Assembly (NCBI GenBank): GCA_903895855.1 | Contig: CAITVN010000121.1 | Coordinates: 17,696-81,695, forward strand | Direction: 5' to 3' | DNA length: 64,000 bases | Source: Oligoflexia bacterium | GTDB lineage: Bacteria > Bdellovibrionota > UBA1018 | Shown here: positions 35,292-44,842 of the stretch, one piece after another | Layout: the number at the start of each line of letters is the position of its first letter | Position numbering within the stretch: position 1 is the stretch's first letter | Program-made: the position numbers and the translations under genes | The notes under the pieces: generated by a model | What the model was told of the DNA's origin: nothing | Databases searched by the model: none | What the model saw: only the letters and a program-made list of their open reading frames with translations

Positions 35292-37466
35292 TCAAAAATC
35301 AAAGAGCCGTCGATAATAGAGTTCGATAGCCGTACTTTTTTCTTTGAAATCTGAACCACTTTTTGTGGCTGAGTCATACCAAAATCCGCCCCCTAGCGCA
35401 TTTCGATTATCAAACCAATAGCGAGCATCTGCCTGAATAAAGTACTTGGTGAGGTTGACCGCATAGCCCCACAAAAAAATTCCGCCTAGCTCGACGCTTG
35501 AACCAACGACAAACCTGGATTCGAAACCTAAATTTATTCCTTGATAGCTCTTCACGTACTTGAAGCCTGTGCTTTTAATATTATTGCTATAAAATTCTAG
35601 GCCCACCAAAGGCATGAAATAAGGGGTAAAGGTGCCCAAGGGTGACGATTCAAAGCCATATCCCAAGAGCGTATTCAGCCAGTTGGGTTGATAACCTTTA
35701 CCTCCGGTGTCAACTAAGCTGCGGCGGTAAAAGGCTTGCGCTGCTAAGTTGTGCCACCAGCCCCCGATACCTAAACGCGAACCGATCACCGACGAGCTTT
35801 CTGATGGCCCGCCAGCCGTGATTGGCGGAATACTTTGTGCGACCCAGCTTCCACCAATTTGAGCCCAAGTACCCCAGTTTTTTCGAAAATAAAAGGCTTG
35901 ATTGTCGAGCGCAAGCTCTGCCAGGTCTTGACTGCTGAGCTCAACACAGAGCTGAACGGTCTCTGCAGTAAGATCGGGCTTGAAGGCTTGAATGTCGAAA
36001 CAGTTGTGCCGATCTTTAACAATGAGATTGGTGTTGAAATCTTTTTTAAATCCTTCTTGGGACTTGTTTAGAAATTCATTTTTATACATGTAGGCAACTT
36101 GTTCTTTGCCCCGAAGCGCCGTTTGCATTGAAAAGCGCTTGTTCGAGTAAAGGTCTCGTTCAATCGGCACGGTCTGAAACGCTGCTTGTGCAGAATTTGA
36201 CCTGAGTAGATCTGGCTCTTTGCTTTGCACCACAAATTTTGGCGATACCGAGTTCGCACCTAGAATTTTTTCTGGTTGAGGAAGTGGGTCTGACTTTGCC
36301 ATTGGCATAGCAAAAGCGTCTTGGCCCGCCATGAGTAATTCGCAACTGTCTTCTGAAGATCGCTTTGGTAACTGATCAAGATTGGAATGGGTGATCTTAT
36401 AGATGAGCGGCACCACCTCAAGCTGGGGGTGGCGTTCTACTAGTTTTTGAGCAGTTTTTCGTGCCTCTTCGGCACGACCGGCATAATACAAAATCCGCAC
36501 CTCATGAATAGGATAGGCGGCATTAGTGGCGTCAACTGCCTCGGCTTTTCTCACTTTGTCGAGAGCCTCATCCCACTGGCACTTGTGTTCGACCGAGGCT
36601 TGGGCTTTAGATTCGGCAAAGAGAGCTTCAGCGCTCTCTTTTGCCTTGGGGGCCTCTATTTTTTCACTCTCAACCATTTTCGGAGGAGGCGCTTGAACTG
36701 GTGGTTGTGGAGCCTCAACAGGCTTTACCGTGGTAGCCACTGATTCAACTGTGCACTCTTGATTGAATGGCTGATTCAAAGAAAAGCGGTTACTATTATT
36801 TTCGAAATGAGCATTACAGCCTCGAATCACCGCGAGGTTTTTGATGACTATCAATTGCCCTGCGCGAATTTGATCGCGATGTCTGATTCCTGAACTCGAC
36901 CGCACAGATTGTTCTAGTGCCCCCCATTTGTGCCAAAGCGGGAGAGCGCCAATGTGATGTAGCACCCCTGAGAGGGTATCGCCCTTTTGCATGACATATT
37001 CGCCCGAGAAAAGCTTTGCATTATTGAGCGGTATCTCTTGAGAAACATACGCAGGTAGACACCTCAGGGTATTGGCCTGAATGAAGCGAATAAAGGCATT
37101 GGCATCTACGAGGTACTCACTCATTGTGATAGTGTGTTCGCGCTCGTTGATTTGAAAATTGCACGAGAGTTTGGGTAAGTCGGCAGGAATGGCGATTGTG
37201 GCCCAATTCTCATTTAGAGGGGCCCAAAGGTCACTCACTTGATTCGCAGCCATCATTGACTTTGCTTTTACGCCCTGCGAGTCAACGGGCATGATTCCGA
37301 GAGAAGCAATGATGCCGCCCAGGGTGTAGCCAGGTTTTACGGTCAACAGCAGTGTTTCAGGGCTTTTTGCCAAAACGTTTACCGAAAAGAGTAAGGCGCT
37401 AGAGGCCAGCATGAGGAGTAAACAGGTTTTTCTACTATTTATAAATATTTTTTTTAAAATTCGCAT
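35292..37466 (-). CDS. Exported protein with LysM-like domain and C-terminal outer-membrane beta-barrel
   Basis: 724 residues. Signal peptide at the N-terminus (LLLMLASSALLFSVNVLA). Residues about 150-225 look like LysM (GEYVMQKGDTLSGVLHHIGA ... IRAGQLIVIKN), followed by a Pro-rich linker, a short TPR-like helical part (AAYPIHEVRILYYAGRAEEA) near 300-350, and a C-terminal region of alternating strands ending in YYRRLFDF, the aromatic end expected of an outer-membrane barrel. The layout suggests an envelope-spanning protein that holds peptidoglycan and sits in the outer membrane. Downstream of and codirectional with the adenylation gene, it could be the export or anchoring component of the polysaccharide island. 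Confidence 0.75.
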   Translation of the reverse strand: MRILKKIFINSRKTCLLLMLASSALLFSVNVLAKSPETLLLTVKPGYTLGGIIASLGIMPVDSQGVKAKSMMAANQVSDLWAPLNENWATIAIPADLPKLSCNFQINEREHTITMSEYLVDANAFIRFIQANTLRCLPAYVSQEIPLNNAKLFSGEYVMQKGDTLSGVLHHIGALPLWHKWGALEQSVRSSSGIRHRDQIRAGQLIVIKNLAVIRGCNAHFENNSNRFSLNQPFNQECTVESVATTVKPVEAPQPPVQAPPPKMVESEKIEAPKAKESAEALFAESKAQASVEHKCQWDEALDKVRKAEAVDATNAAYPIHEVRILYYAGRAEEARKTAQKLVERHPQLEVVPLIYKITHSNLDQLPKRSSEDSCELLMAGQDAFAMPMAKSDPLPQPEKILGANSVSPKFVVQSKEPDLLRSNSAQAAFQTVPIERDLYSNKRFSMQTALRGKEQVAYMYKNEFLNKSQEGFKKDFNTNLIVKDRHNCFDIQAFKPDLTAETVQLCVELSSQDLAELALDNQAFYFRKNWGTWAQIGGSWVAQSIPPITAGGPSESSSVIGSRLGIGGWWHNLAAQAFYRRSLVDTGGKGYQPNWLNTLLGYGFESSPLGTFTPYFMPLVGLEFYSNNIKSTGFKYVKSYQGINLGFESRFVVGSSVELGGIFLWGYAVNLTKYFIQADARYWFDNRNALGGGFWYDSATKSGSDFKEKSTAIELYYRRLFDF

Positions 37467-37558
37467 TTATGCCAATCATTGTTTTGAATGAGAATAGAGT
37501 TTTTATTGTTAAAAGGCTACCTGCATTTAGAGAGCGCGGCAAGAGGAAGTTCGCAAAC

Positions 37559-39109
37559 TTAGCGGCTATTTAAGGTCGCCATTACTTGCATGGCGGCGAA
37601 ATCGGTTTTACCATTTGGTGATCTGGGCAATTGGTTAAGCTGCACCAAAAAGTCGGGCATGAATTGAATCGACAAAACTCGTGCTAACTGAGATTTTAAC
37701 TGAATCGTACTCAGTCGCACATCATCGCGGGTGGTGTAGAATGCACTGATTCGAACCCCAACAGTGTCGTCGGGTAGGGCTATCACTGCCGCTTCAAGAA
37801 TTTCAGGTTGATTCAAAAGCTGGGTTTCTATTTCTTCGAGTTCGATACGAATTCCGCTGCGCTTAACTCGGCGGTCCTTGCGTCCCAGTAATCGAATCTG
37901 CCCAGCACTCGAATGGATCGCTTGGTCGCCTGTTTTAAACCATCGCTTGCCCGATGAATCCTGAATCATGTTGCGACTAAAATCATCGAGGTAACCCACC
38001 ATTAAATTTGGGCTCGAGACCCAAAGTTCACCGGCCCTATCAAGGATCTGATTTTCTGACTCGTCAACGACCTTGAGTTCGGCTCCAAAAAAATCAGTGG
38101 CCAAATCGAAAACTGCGGGATCATTTGCGACCAAATCGGTAGCGTCCATTCTCTTTGCCATCATTCCTGGTACTTCAGTAGAGGCAAAAAAATTGTGTAT
38201 GGCGGCATTAGGAAAAAGTATTTTAAGTCTCGAAAGGTGTTTAGTTGGAAAAAGTTCGCCACTTGAGCTTAAAAAGCGAACTGAGGGTACACACGAGGTA
38301 GTCGGTGATTTCTGTGCTACCAATGAAAGTACGGCGGCCGGACTCTTGCAAACGGTGATTTGATGAGCTGAAAAAATTTGAGTAAGCCTCGCAGGATCTA
38401 AAAAATGATCGTTAATCATGACGAGAGTGGCAGCATGGCAGGCTGGCATGAACAGATCGTAAACGGATCCCCCGAAAAATAGCGGGAAGACATTACCCAG
38501 GCGATCGTCACGGTTGAACGACATCATGCGCGAATTGAACTCAACGATTCTTCGAACCGTTTCGTGAGAATGCACCACTCCCTTGGGGTGATTGGTGGTG
38601 CCCGAGGTTCGCAATACCACTGCCGGCCCTGATGAATCACTTGAAACTTGGGTTCGCACTTCGGTCGGTCGCTGCTTCTTTTGAAAAAGTTCAACTTGCC
38701 GTGACCCTAATTGAATGACCCCCACTGACGTGAATGGTGTCGTAACTGATGCAGTTTTTTGCAGAGCGCTGGCGGTACGTTCATTAGTTAAAATATGTGA
38801 AGCCGCGAAAGAGTCTATGATACTCAGGGCCGCCTCGGGGGCCGAAATGGGAAGTGGTAAGTAGGCGCCGCCGGCCTTCAAGATGCCGTAAATAGAAATC
38901 AAGGCCTCGATAGATTTTGGCATCAATAAAGCTACCAAATCGCCAGAAGAAAAGCCTGTTCCTTGCAGATAGTTAGCCACTTGATCACTGCGGCGGGCTA
39001 ACTCATCATAACAAATTTCATCGCCATCTGCGATTTTTGCGGCAATACGGTCAGGAAAACTTTGAGCAGATGCAGTCAAGTAGTCTTGAATAAACGAGCT
39101 ATTACTCAC
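37559..39109 (-). CDS. DltA-like stand-alone adenylation enzyme (AMP-binding)
   Basis: 516 residues, one adenylation domain with no carrier fused. Seen: A3 VVLRTSGTTNHPKGVVH (P-loop), A4/A5-type FFGGSVYDLFMPACHAATL, A7 WFKTGDQA, A8 GRKDRRVKRSGIRIELEEIE and A10 LPRSPNGKTDF with the catalytic Lys. Aligned to gramicidin synthetase, the position of Asp235, which binds the alpha-amino group, is Gly213 here, with Gly214 and Tyr217 next in the code. Family knowledge: DltA-like enzymes activate a small acid as AMP ester and load a carrier protein. A separate carrier gene lies at 44558. Divergent from the MBOAT gene by 54 bases. Confidence 0.88.
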   Translation of the reverse strand: MSNSSFIQDYLTASAQSFPDRIAAKIADGDEICYDELARRSDQVANYLQGTGFSSGDLVALLMPKSIEALISIYGILKAGGAYLPLPISAPEAALSIIDSFAASHILTNERTASALQKTASVTTPFTSVGVIQLGSRQVELFQKKQRPTEVRTQVSSDSSGPAVVLRTSGTTNHPKGVVHSHETVRRIVEFNSRMMSFNRDDRLGNVFPLFFGGSVYDLFMPACHAATLVMINDHFLDPARLTQIFSAHQITVCKSPAAVLSLVAQKSPTTSCVPSVRFLSSSGELFPTKHLSRLKILFPNAAIHNFFASTEVPGMMAKRMDATDLVANDPAVFDLATDFFGAELKVVDESENQILDRAGELWVSSPNLMVGYLDDFSRNMIQDSSGKRWFKTGDQAIHSSAGQIRLLGRKDRRVKRSGIRIELEEIETQLLNQPEILEAAVIALPDDTVGVRISAFYTTRDDVRLSTIQLKSQLARVLSIQFMPDFLVQLNQLPRSPNGKTDFAAMQVMATLNSR

Positions 39110-39163
39110 GGCCCTGATTATAGGCTTGATTCGCTTAGCGATACCAGTGTTTAATTTTGGCCT

Positions 39164-40477
39164 ATGTGGTCACACCCACTTTCAAAACGCTCGGTAAAAT
39201 TTATTGAAATCATTGTTCAGCTTTTTCTCATTCTGCTCGTCATCAGGGCCTTTGAGATTGAAGGTGTCGCATTTTTTAGAATGGCCGTTCTCGGAGTCGT
39301 AGGTTTTGTGGTGCACGCACTCATTGCTGTGCGGTATCGCTTGCCGTTTTTTCTAGGACTTTCTCTTTGTGCTATGGTGGTGGTTTTTGGGGTGATTTCA
39401 AGCCTTTGGCTTTTGATGATAGGTCTATTTTTGATTGGATTTTTGTTTCTGCCACTACGCTTTCGTACTCACATTCTCTTACTTACGCTGTTAGGTCTAG
39501 GCCTTGCCCTGGTAAGAGCTAAAGCCGGCGCTCTATTGGCGAGTGCAGAGTGGTCACGCCATCTGCTGAAGATTTTGCCTATTGCTGGTTCGATCTTTAT
39601 GTTTCGAATGGTGCTCTTTTTGTACGACCGTGAGCACGACCGAAAGCGATACGATGAGCCAAAGGCGACGGTTTTTTTGCGAACACTTTCGTATTTTTTT
39701 CTGCTTCCGAATTTTTGTTTTCCGCTGTTTCCACTGGTTAGTTATGAAGGTTTCAAAAGAACTTACTTCAATGATGACGCTCTGGTTATCTATCAGACTG
39801 GAGTACGCCGCATATTTTTTGGGCTCCTGCAGATTCTCGCTGGCCGGGTTGTTTATCAGTACATGGCTATCGACCCGTCTGAGGTGGTCACTTCGCTTGG
39901 CCTGTTTCGGTATTTAACAGCTGATTATCTTTTCTACATGAAAACCACGGGCCAATTTGACCTTTGTATCGGCATGCTTTGCCTGTTTGGATTTAATTTG
40001 CCAAAACCCACAAATTTCTATTTTCTCGCCGCAAATTTTTTAGAAACCTGGCGGCGTGGAAATATTTACTGGAAAGACGCAATGCTCAGATTGGTCTACA
40101 ATCCAGTCTATTTTCAGTTTCGTCATTTTGGCAAAGCGAAGGCTCTGGTCATAGCAACCCTGGTGGTTTTTTTGACCACCTTTGTTCTTCATTTTTACCA
40201 ATGGTTTTGGATTCGGGGCGACGTATCGATCACTTTGCCCGATGTGCTTAATTGGACCGTGCTCGGCTTGCTGGTTATCGCGACCTCACTGTATCAATCG
40301 AATAGAAAACCGAAGGCACCACGCAAGCCGTCTCAGCGAGTGATATTACAAATAGTGAAGACATTTGGTACTATGACTGTCATGAGTATCTTATTCTCAA
40401 TGTGGGCCAGTCGATCACTGCCTACTTGGATTTCTACGATAACTTTTGGGAGGTTTGTATGGCACGAAATGCCGTAA
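39164..40477 (+). CDS. MBOAT-family membrane acyltransferase (DltB/AlgI-like, divergent)
   Basis: 437 residues, about ten membrane spans. Seen: FGFNLPKPTNFYFLAANFLE, ETWRRGNIYWKD (the WRRWHISL-like block with the His changed) and a lone conserved-type His343 in VLHFYQWFWIRG, the MBOAT catalytic position. Family knowledge: DltB takes an acyl or aminoacyl group from a carrier through the membrane; AlgI does so for acetyl groups. The low match in the first block makes it a divergent member. Paired with an SGNH gene that starts inside its 3' end, the usual MBOAT-SGNH pairing. Confidence 0.78.
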   Translation: MWSHPLSKRSVKFIEIIVQLFLILLVIRAFEIEGVAFFRMAVLGVVGFVVHALIAVRYRLPFFLGLSLCAMVVVFGVISSLWLLMIGLFLIGFLFLPLRFRTHILLLTLLGLGLALVRAKAGALLASAEWSRHLLKILPIAGSIFMFRMVLFLYDREHDRKRYDEPKATVFLRTLSYFFLLPNFCFPLFPLVSYEGFKRTYFNDDALVIYQTGVRRIFFGLLQILAGRVVYQYMAIDPSEVVTSLGLFRYLTADYLFYMKTTGQFDLCIGMLCLFGFNLPKPTNFYFLAANFLETWRRGNIYWKDAMLRLVYNPVYFQFRHFGKAKALVIATLVVFLTTFVLHFYQWFWIRGDVSITLPDVLNWTVLGLLVIATSLYQSNRKPKAPRKPSQRVILQIVKTFGTMTVMSILFSMWASRSLPTWISTITFGRFVWHEMP

Positions 40478-41559
40478 TTCTCAGAAGGTTTGAGTCACCC
40501 TTGATTTTGGCAACGTTGCTGGGGTTACTCATGATTGCATCAATCGGACCCTCTGGTGTTTTTGGGCGCAGTGCTGCTCGTTTTTTTAAAGTGGTCATAC
40601 GGGGTAAACCAAACTTGCTAACCGAACAGGCAAAGGTACGGGGCTACTACGAGCAGTTAGTCAACCCGGTTTGGTACAATCCGGCGCTTGCCCTCACCCT
40701 TCAGGGGGTGCCAGATCACTGGTTTAAAACAGAACAGAAATTGCTCTTCGATACCGGTGATCTCGGTATTCAAGCTTTTCGTGCGAACAGTAGCGTTTTA
40801 GCAAAAGGCGTGAGCGTGCATATTAATGCTTGGGGAATGCGTGATCGCGAGCATGACCTCATCGCTAAATCGGGTGTGTCTCGTATAGCGATTCTGGGTA
40901 CCTCAGTTGAAGCAGGTAGCGGGGTGTCGTACGATGAATCTTTCAAGGCTCTTTTAGAACGTGCACTTTCGTCTGAATACGAGGTCTTGAATTTTTCAAA
41001 ACCCCATAGCACTGCGGCTACTGAACTTTTTGATTTAGAATTCAAAGTAGCGCCATTTAAACCCGCAGTGGTGCTAGTTTTTAGTCATGCCGCCGAATTG
41101 GCCTCGAACAAGCAAAAGGTCGTGACGGCAGTTCGTCAACGGGTGAAGATCTCATACCCAGAAATCGCGCGAATCGTCACGGAGGCGCGATTAGACGCCC
41201 AGTTGTCTGAAACAGACAACCTGAGGCGGCTTTATCCGTTTGGCGAAGAACTTCTTTTACGAACTTACCAAGCGATGATTAGAATTTGTCGCGAAAATGG
41301 GTTTAGGCCGGTATTGGTCTATCTACCCCCAATTGGTGACGATTTCTCGCTAAGGCTCAAACAGCAAATTTTGGCTTCGGCACTTGCGGCCGGCTTTGAA
41401 ATTATTGACTTGAGTGAGGTTTTTGAGGGGCATGACCCAGACACGCTCACACTCGCACCATGGGACAGTCACCCCAACTCGTTGGGACATCAACTGATCG
41501 CAGAGAAACTTTTGATTGAACTGAAATCAAAGAACGTCGTTTTAGAAAAGAGACATTAA
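40459..41559 (+). CDS. SGNH-hydrolase-like membrane-anchored protein (DltD/AlgJ-like)
   Basis: About 366 residues from ATG 40459, with GGGAGG eight bases upstream inside the MBOAT gene; the frame to 40402 is shadow. One N-terminal membrane span (LILATLLGLLMIASIG), then an extracytoplasmic SGNH domain: Ser149 in AILGTSVEAGSG, and Asp336/His338 in WDSHPNSLGH. The triad looks complete. Family knowledge: DltD/AlgJ proteins accept or transfer acyl groups on the outside after MBOAT transport. Overlaps the convergent asnB gene by four bases. Confidence 0.83.
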   Translation: MARNAVILRRFESPLILATLLGLLMIASIGPSGVFGRSAARFFKVVIRGKPNLLTEQAKVRGYYEQLVNPVWYNPALALTLQGVPDHWFKTEQKLLFDTGDLGIQAFRANSSVLAKGVSVHINAWGMRDREHDLIAKSGVSRIAILGTSVEAGSGVSYDESFKALLERALSSEYEVLNFSKPHSTAATELFDLEFKVAPFKPAVVLVFSHAAELASNKQKVVTAVRQRVKISYPEIARIVTEARLDAQLSETDNLRRLYPFGEELLLRTYQAMIRICRENGFRPVLVYLPPIGDDFSLRLKQQILASALAAGFEIIDLSEVFEGHDPDTLTLAPWDSHPNSLGHQLIAEKLLIELKSKNVVLEKRH

Positions 41560-43376
41560 AGACTGCTTAAGGTGAGCCAGCGTTCAAACGTATAGAGCCT
41601 AAATAACACGTGCCTGGTTGCGGTCGTTGACTTGGTTCGGTGCCGTTCAAGAAATCGACCCAGTCTTTGCTTATCAATAAACTGGTGCAAACCTAAGTGG
41701 GTTTGACTCAATATTTTCTCTACCTCACAGTAAAAAGAATCCAAATTAAGAGGAATCGGAAAAGCACTTTTCTTACGAAGACGAATTTCATCAGGCAATA
41801 ACTTCTGAGTGAGTTGCTGTAGCAGCAGTTTTTCGCCGTGGGGTCCGATCTTTCTAGAAGAAGGTAAACCCGCTACCATTGCGATAACCCGGGGGTCGGC
41901 GAAGGGCACCCTGATCTCAACGCCTGCTGCAAGACCTAGGCGGTCTTCAATAGCTAAAAATTCGGGCATGTGCAGTTTCACAAATAAGTAGCCAAGTTTG
42001 TTGATGAAATCGTCAGTTGCTGGTTGGGCTATCTGAGCATCAAATTCAGCCTGCTGTCTTGCTTGAACCTCTGAATACACCGAGAACTCTGGCTTGAGAA
42101 GGTTTGCGAATAGGTCATAAACTGAAACCGCGTTTTCAAATTCGGCTATTTTATTTGAGGGGCGCCACATCCAAGGATAAAACCGGGTATTGGATTCGGT
42201 GCGGCGCCACAGCCAATAGTAGTACCCGCTAAACACCTCGTCTCCACCCTCACCAGAAAGTAAAACCGTCACAAAATTTTTGGCGAATCGAGCAAGGTGA
42301 TAGTGCCCGTATTCCGTAAAAGTGTGAAGGGGCCGATCACGATGCCAAATAATCCGGTCGAGAGTTTCAAAAATGGCTTCGACTTCTAGAGTGAGCTCAT
42401 GGTGTTCGGTGTGAAGATGATCAGCCAAGCTCAACGAAAATTCTGCATCGTCACTGAGCATGTTTCCGATTGCCAAATTGGGCTTCGCTTTAAAGTGCGC
42501 AGTATTTGATTCATAGCGCAGACTGAAGGTAGAAAGCCTCTGTGCGTCTTTGGCTTTCAAGTAAGATGTACCGAAAGCTGCGATAGTGCCAGAGTCAATG
42601 CCCCCACTCAGGCCTGCGCCAACGGGAACCTCAGACTGCATTCGCTGCTCAACTGCTTCTTGAATAGCCTTTCTAATTTCTTCGTTCGACGCTGTGTCAC
42701 GAAAAGGTATGTTCCAGTACTGAGTCACTTGCAAACTGCTTTCGGCGCATAAAAGAAAATGCCCTGGTGAAAGACTTTTTATTTGAGAAAAGAAGGTACG
42801 CGGGGCTGCAACCAGTCCGGCCAGAAAATAGTCTTGCACCGCTAATCGATCGACTTCACGAGAGACCCCAGGGTAAGCGAGCAGCGCTTTTTCTTCAGAC
42901 GCTAGTACTAGGCCATCTAAAGTTTCAGTCATGAAAAGCGGCTTTACACCGAGCGGGTCTCGGGCTGCAAAAAGCACTTGCTTGTCAGAATCGTATAGGG
43001 CGAAGGCAAAATCTCCATGCAGGTAGTTAAGGCAGTCTGTACCGAATTCTTCCCATAAATGAACAATGACTTCGCTATCGCTTTGTGAGGCCAGAACATG
43101 CCCCCGAGAGTAGAGGATTTTTTGTAGCTCCTTGAAATTGTAAATTTCGCCATTGACCACTGCGACGCAAGTCTTATCTTCGCTAAAAATTGGCTGATTT
43201 CCGGCTTCGCGATCGATAATGGCTAGGCGCGCGTGTCCCAGTCCCAAGTGAGCGTCAAGATGATAGCCAAAGCCGTCAGGTCCGCGGTGGCGCAGCAACT
43301 CTGTGCTTTGAGCTACTGAATGGCGTGAGACCCGCAGTCTCGAACGGTAATGATAAGCCGCAAAAATTCCGCACAT
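41556..43376 (-). CDS. Asparagine synthetase, glutamine-hydrolysing (AsnB-like)
   Basis: 606 residues. N-terminal Ntn glutaminase with Cys2 (MCGIFAAYHYRS), RHRGPDGFGYH and AIIDREAGNQP; C-terminal PP-loop synthetase with GAGLSGGIDSGTIAAFG and LSGEGGDEVFSGYYYW. AsnB proteins make asparagine, but paralogues in polysaccharide clusters form amides on uronic acids or other carboxylates (e.g. WbpS-like). Given its position between MBOAT-SGNH and WbpG-like/carrier genes, amidation of a glycan or of the transferred group is plausible. The motifs alone do not decide this. Divergent from the gene at 43431 by 54 bases. Confidence 0.9.
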   Translation of the reverse strand: MCGIFAAYHYRSRLRVSRHSVAQSTELLRHRGPDGFGYHLDAHLGLGHARLAIIDREAGNQPIFSEDKTCVAVVNGEIYNFKELQKILYSRGHVLASQSDSEVIVHLWEEFGTDCLNYLHGDFAFALYDSDKQVLFAARDPLGVKPLFMTETLDGLVLASEEKALLAYPGVSREVDRLAVQDYFLAGLVAAPRTFFSQIKSLSPGHFLLCAESSLQVTQYWNIPFRDTASNEEIRKAIQEAVEQRMQSEVPVGAGLSGGIDSGTIAAFGTSYLKAKDAQRLSTFSLRYESNTAHFKAKPNLAIGNMLSDDAEFSLSLADHLHTEHHELTLEVEAIFETLDRIIWHRDRPLHTFTEYGHYHLARFAKNFVTVLLSGEGGDEVFSGYYYWLWRRTESNTRFYPWMWRPSNKIAEFENAVSVYDLFANLLKPEFSVYSEVQARQQAEFDAQIAQPATDDFINKLGYLFVKLHMPEFLAIEDRLGLAAGVEIRVPFADPRVIAMVAGLPSSRKIGPHGEKLLLQQLTQKLLPDEIRLRKKSAFPIPLNLDSFYCEVEKILSQTHLGLHQFIDKQRLGRFLERHRTKSTTATRHVLFRLYTFERWLTLSSL

Positions 43377-43430
43377 GATTGGTGTACGATCACTTGCCCG
43401 TCAGTCAACCGTCAAGTACTATGAAGGCCG

Positions 43431-44561
43431 ATGTCAGACATTAAAAGGGTTTGTGATTGTACTCGTTGTGGCTTGCCGTCAGAATTTCCGGGTACCCAGA
43501 TAGACTTAACCGGCCAATGTCGACTCTGCCGTGAGACTAAACAAGACAGTTGGCCATCGTTGGGAGAAGAGGCTCTGCGCGATTTAATCATTGAGCGGGC
43601 TGGGTCAGCGAGGTGGGCTTGTTTAGTTGCCTTTAGCGGCGGCAAGGACAGTACCTACATGCTACGCCGCCTAGCTGAGTGGTTCCCTCAACGTGTTTTG
43701 GCTTTTACTTTTGACACTCAAGTGATGTCAGAAGAAACTTGGAATAATATCGATCGCGTCGTGGGTAAGTTAGGTGTTGAATGGGTGAAACATGTGCCGA
43801 GGGCAGGCTACATGAATACCCTTTTTCAAAAAGTGTTTCCGAAGCTGGTAGAGCTTCGCCAAAAAACATTGTATTCGCGTGGAGTGCTTGAATTTGGGCC
43901 GATCTGTTGGCCCTGTGGTACCTTGTATAATCTTCAAACAATTCGCGCCGCGCTTGAAAGAGAGATTCCTACTGTATTAGTGGGGTTCAATCCTGCTCAA
44001 GATTCTACTCACTACCCCCATGCCCATGGGCAACTCAAGACGCCAGGTGATTTGCACCAGGCGAGACAAACCCCACGTGAAGACGGCATCTCAGCCAAAG
44101 ACTACGTGACCATGACTTCGCCCATTCGGCGTTTAATCAGGGCCGAGCTCGGAGAGGTCAATGCGGCTGAGTACTGTGATTTCACTATCGACACCAATTT
44201 TAAAAAAATGCGGGTGCTGCGTTTTTACGATTATGTCAATTACGATGAGACCGCTATCAGAAAGAGTGCGGCCGAAGTTGGGTTTGTGGCGCCGCCCGAC
44301 TGTGGGTATGGGTCGACAAATTGTACCCTAAACCCGCTCGTACGCCATGTGTATCAAGCACTTTATGGGGTCGACAAATACCGAGCACAAGACGCAGCGC
44401 TGGTGCGTTGGGGGCTAGGAAGTCGAAGCAAAACGAGTGATTGGGCGAGTCAGGTTCCAGATCGCGCATCGGTATTGCCCCTAGTTGAAAAAATTCAAAT
44501 TGGTGCTGCCCAATTTGACGCAATTCTTAGTGAAAAACCTGCGGAGACTTCATTGAAATGA
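43431..44561 (+). CDS. PP-loop N-acetyl-sugar amidotransferase-like protein (WbpG/PseA/LegG-like)
   Basis: 376 residues. Seen: an N-terminal zinc-ribbon pattern CDCTRCGLPSE ... GQCRLCRETK, then the PP-loop ATP site LVAFSGGKDSTYML, and a further Cys pair FGPICWPCGT. The family (TIGR03573 group) installs acetamidino/amidino groups on amino sugars, working with HisH/HisF-type partners; none of those is adjacent here, although AsnB might provide ammonia (inference). It is translationally coupled (ATGA) to the carrier protein gene, which suggests it acts on carrier-bound or related substrates instead of sugars. Substrate uncertain. Confidence 0.82.
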   Translation: MSDIKRVCDCTRCGLPSEFPGTQIDLTGQCRLCRETKQDSWPSLGEEALRDLIIERAGSARWACLVAFSGGKDSTYMLRRLAEWFPQRVLAFTFDTQVMSEETWNNIDRVVGKLGVEWVKHVPRAGYMNTLFQKVFPKLVELRQKTLYSRGVLEFGPICWPCGTLYNLQTIRAALEREIPTVLVGFNPAQDSTHYPHAHGQLKTPGDLHQARQTPREDGISAKDYVTMTSPIRRLIRAELGEVNAAEYCDFTIDTNFKKMRVLRFYDYVNYDETAIRKSAAEVGFVAPPDCGYGSTNCTLNPLVRHVYQALYGVDKYRAQDAALVRWGLGSRSKTSDWASQVPDRASVLPLVEKIQIGAAQFDAILSEKPAETSLK

Positions 44562-44842
44562 GTAACATTGACTTTGCTAATTCAGTGAAAGAAGAAATTG
44601 AAAAGTTCTTATTCGCCAAGTGCCTTCTGCAATCAGGTGAAAAATTAGAGTTCTCGACCCAGCTCATTAGTGACGGAATTGTCGACTCTCTTTCTGCCCT
44701 CGAAATGGTTGAAACGTTAGAACGGCGGTTTTCGTTTCAAGTTGAGCCCACAGACTTAGATGTGAGTAATTTTGGAACCGTTACGGCCATTGTCGAATTT
44801 ATTCAGTTTAAATTATCGAAGAAACTCGCAGGTCAAAGGTAG
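44558..44842 (+). CDS. Stand-alone acyl/peptidyl carrier protein (DltC-like)
   Basis: 94 residues. Helical carrier with phosphopantetheine site Ser44 in DGIVDSLSALEMVETLE; downstream helix pattern TVTAIVEFIQFKLSKK fits. Overlaps the PP-loop gene by four bases, and its last 30 bases overlap the convergent PLP-enzyme gene. In a Dlt-like system this is the protein loaded by the adenylation enzyme (37559-39109) and recognised by the MBOAT protein. A 4'-phosphopantetheinyl transferase is required but not seen in the window. Confidence 0.88.
   Translation: MSNIDFANSVKEEIEKFLFAKCLLQSGEKLEFSTQLISDGIVDSLSALEMVETLERRFSFQVEPTDLDVSNFGTVTAIVEFIQFKLSKKLAGQR

Noticed and set aside
43431..44561. PP-loop gene as tRNA thiolation enzyme
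   Set aside because: The N-terminal CTRC-type ribbon and cluster context fit the N-acetyl-sugar amidotransferase group better than TtcA/ThiI types.
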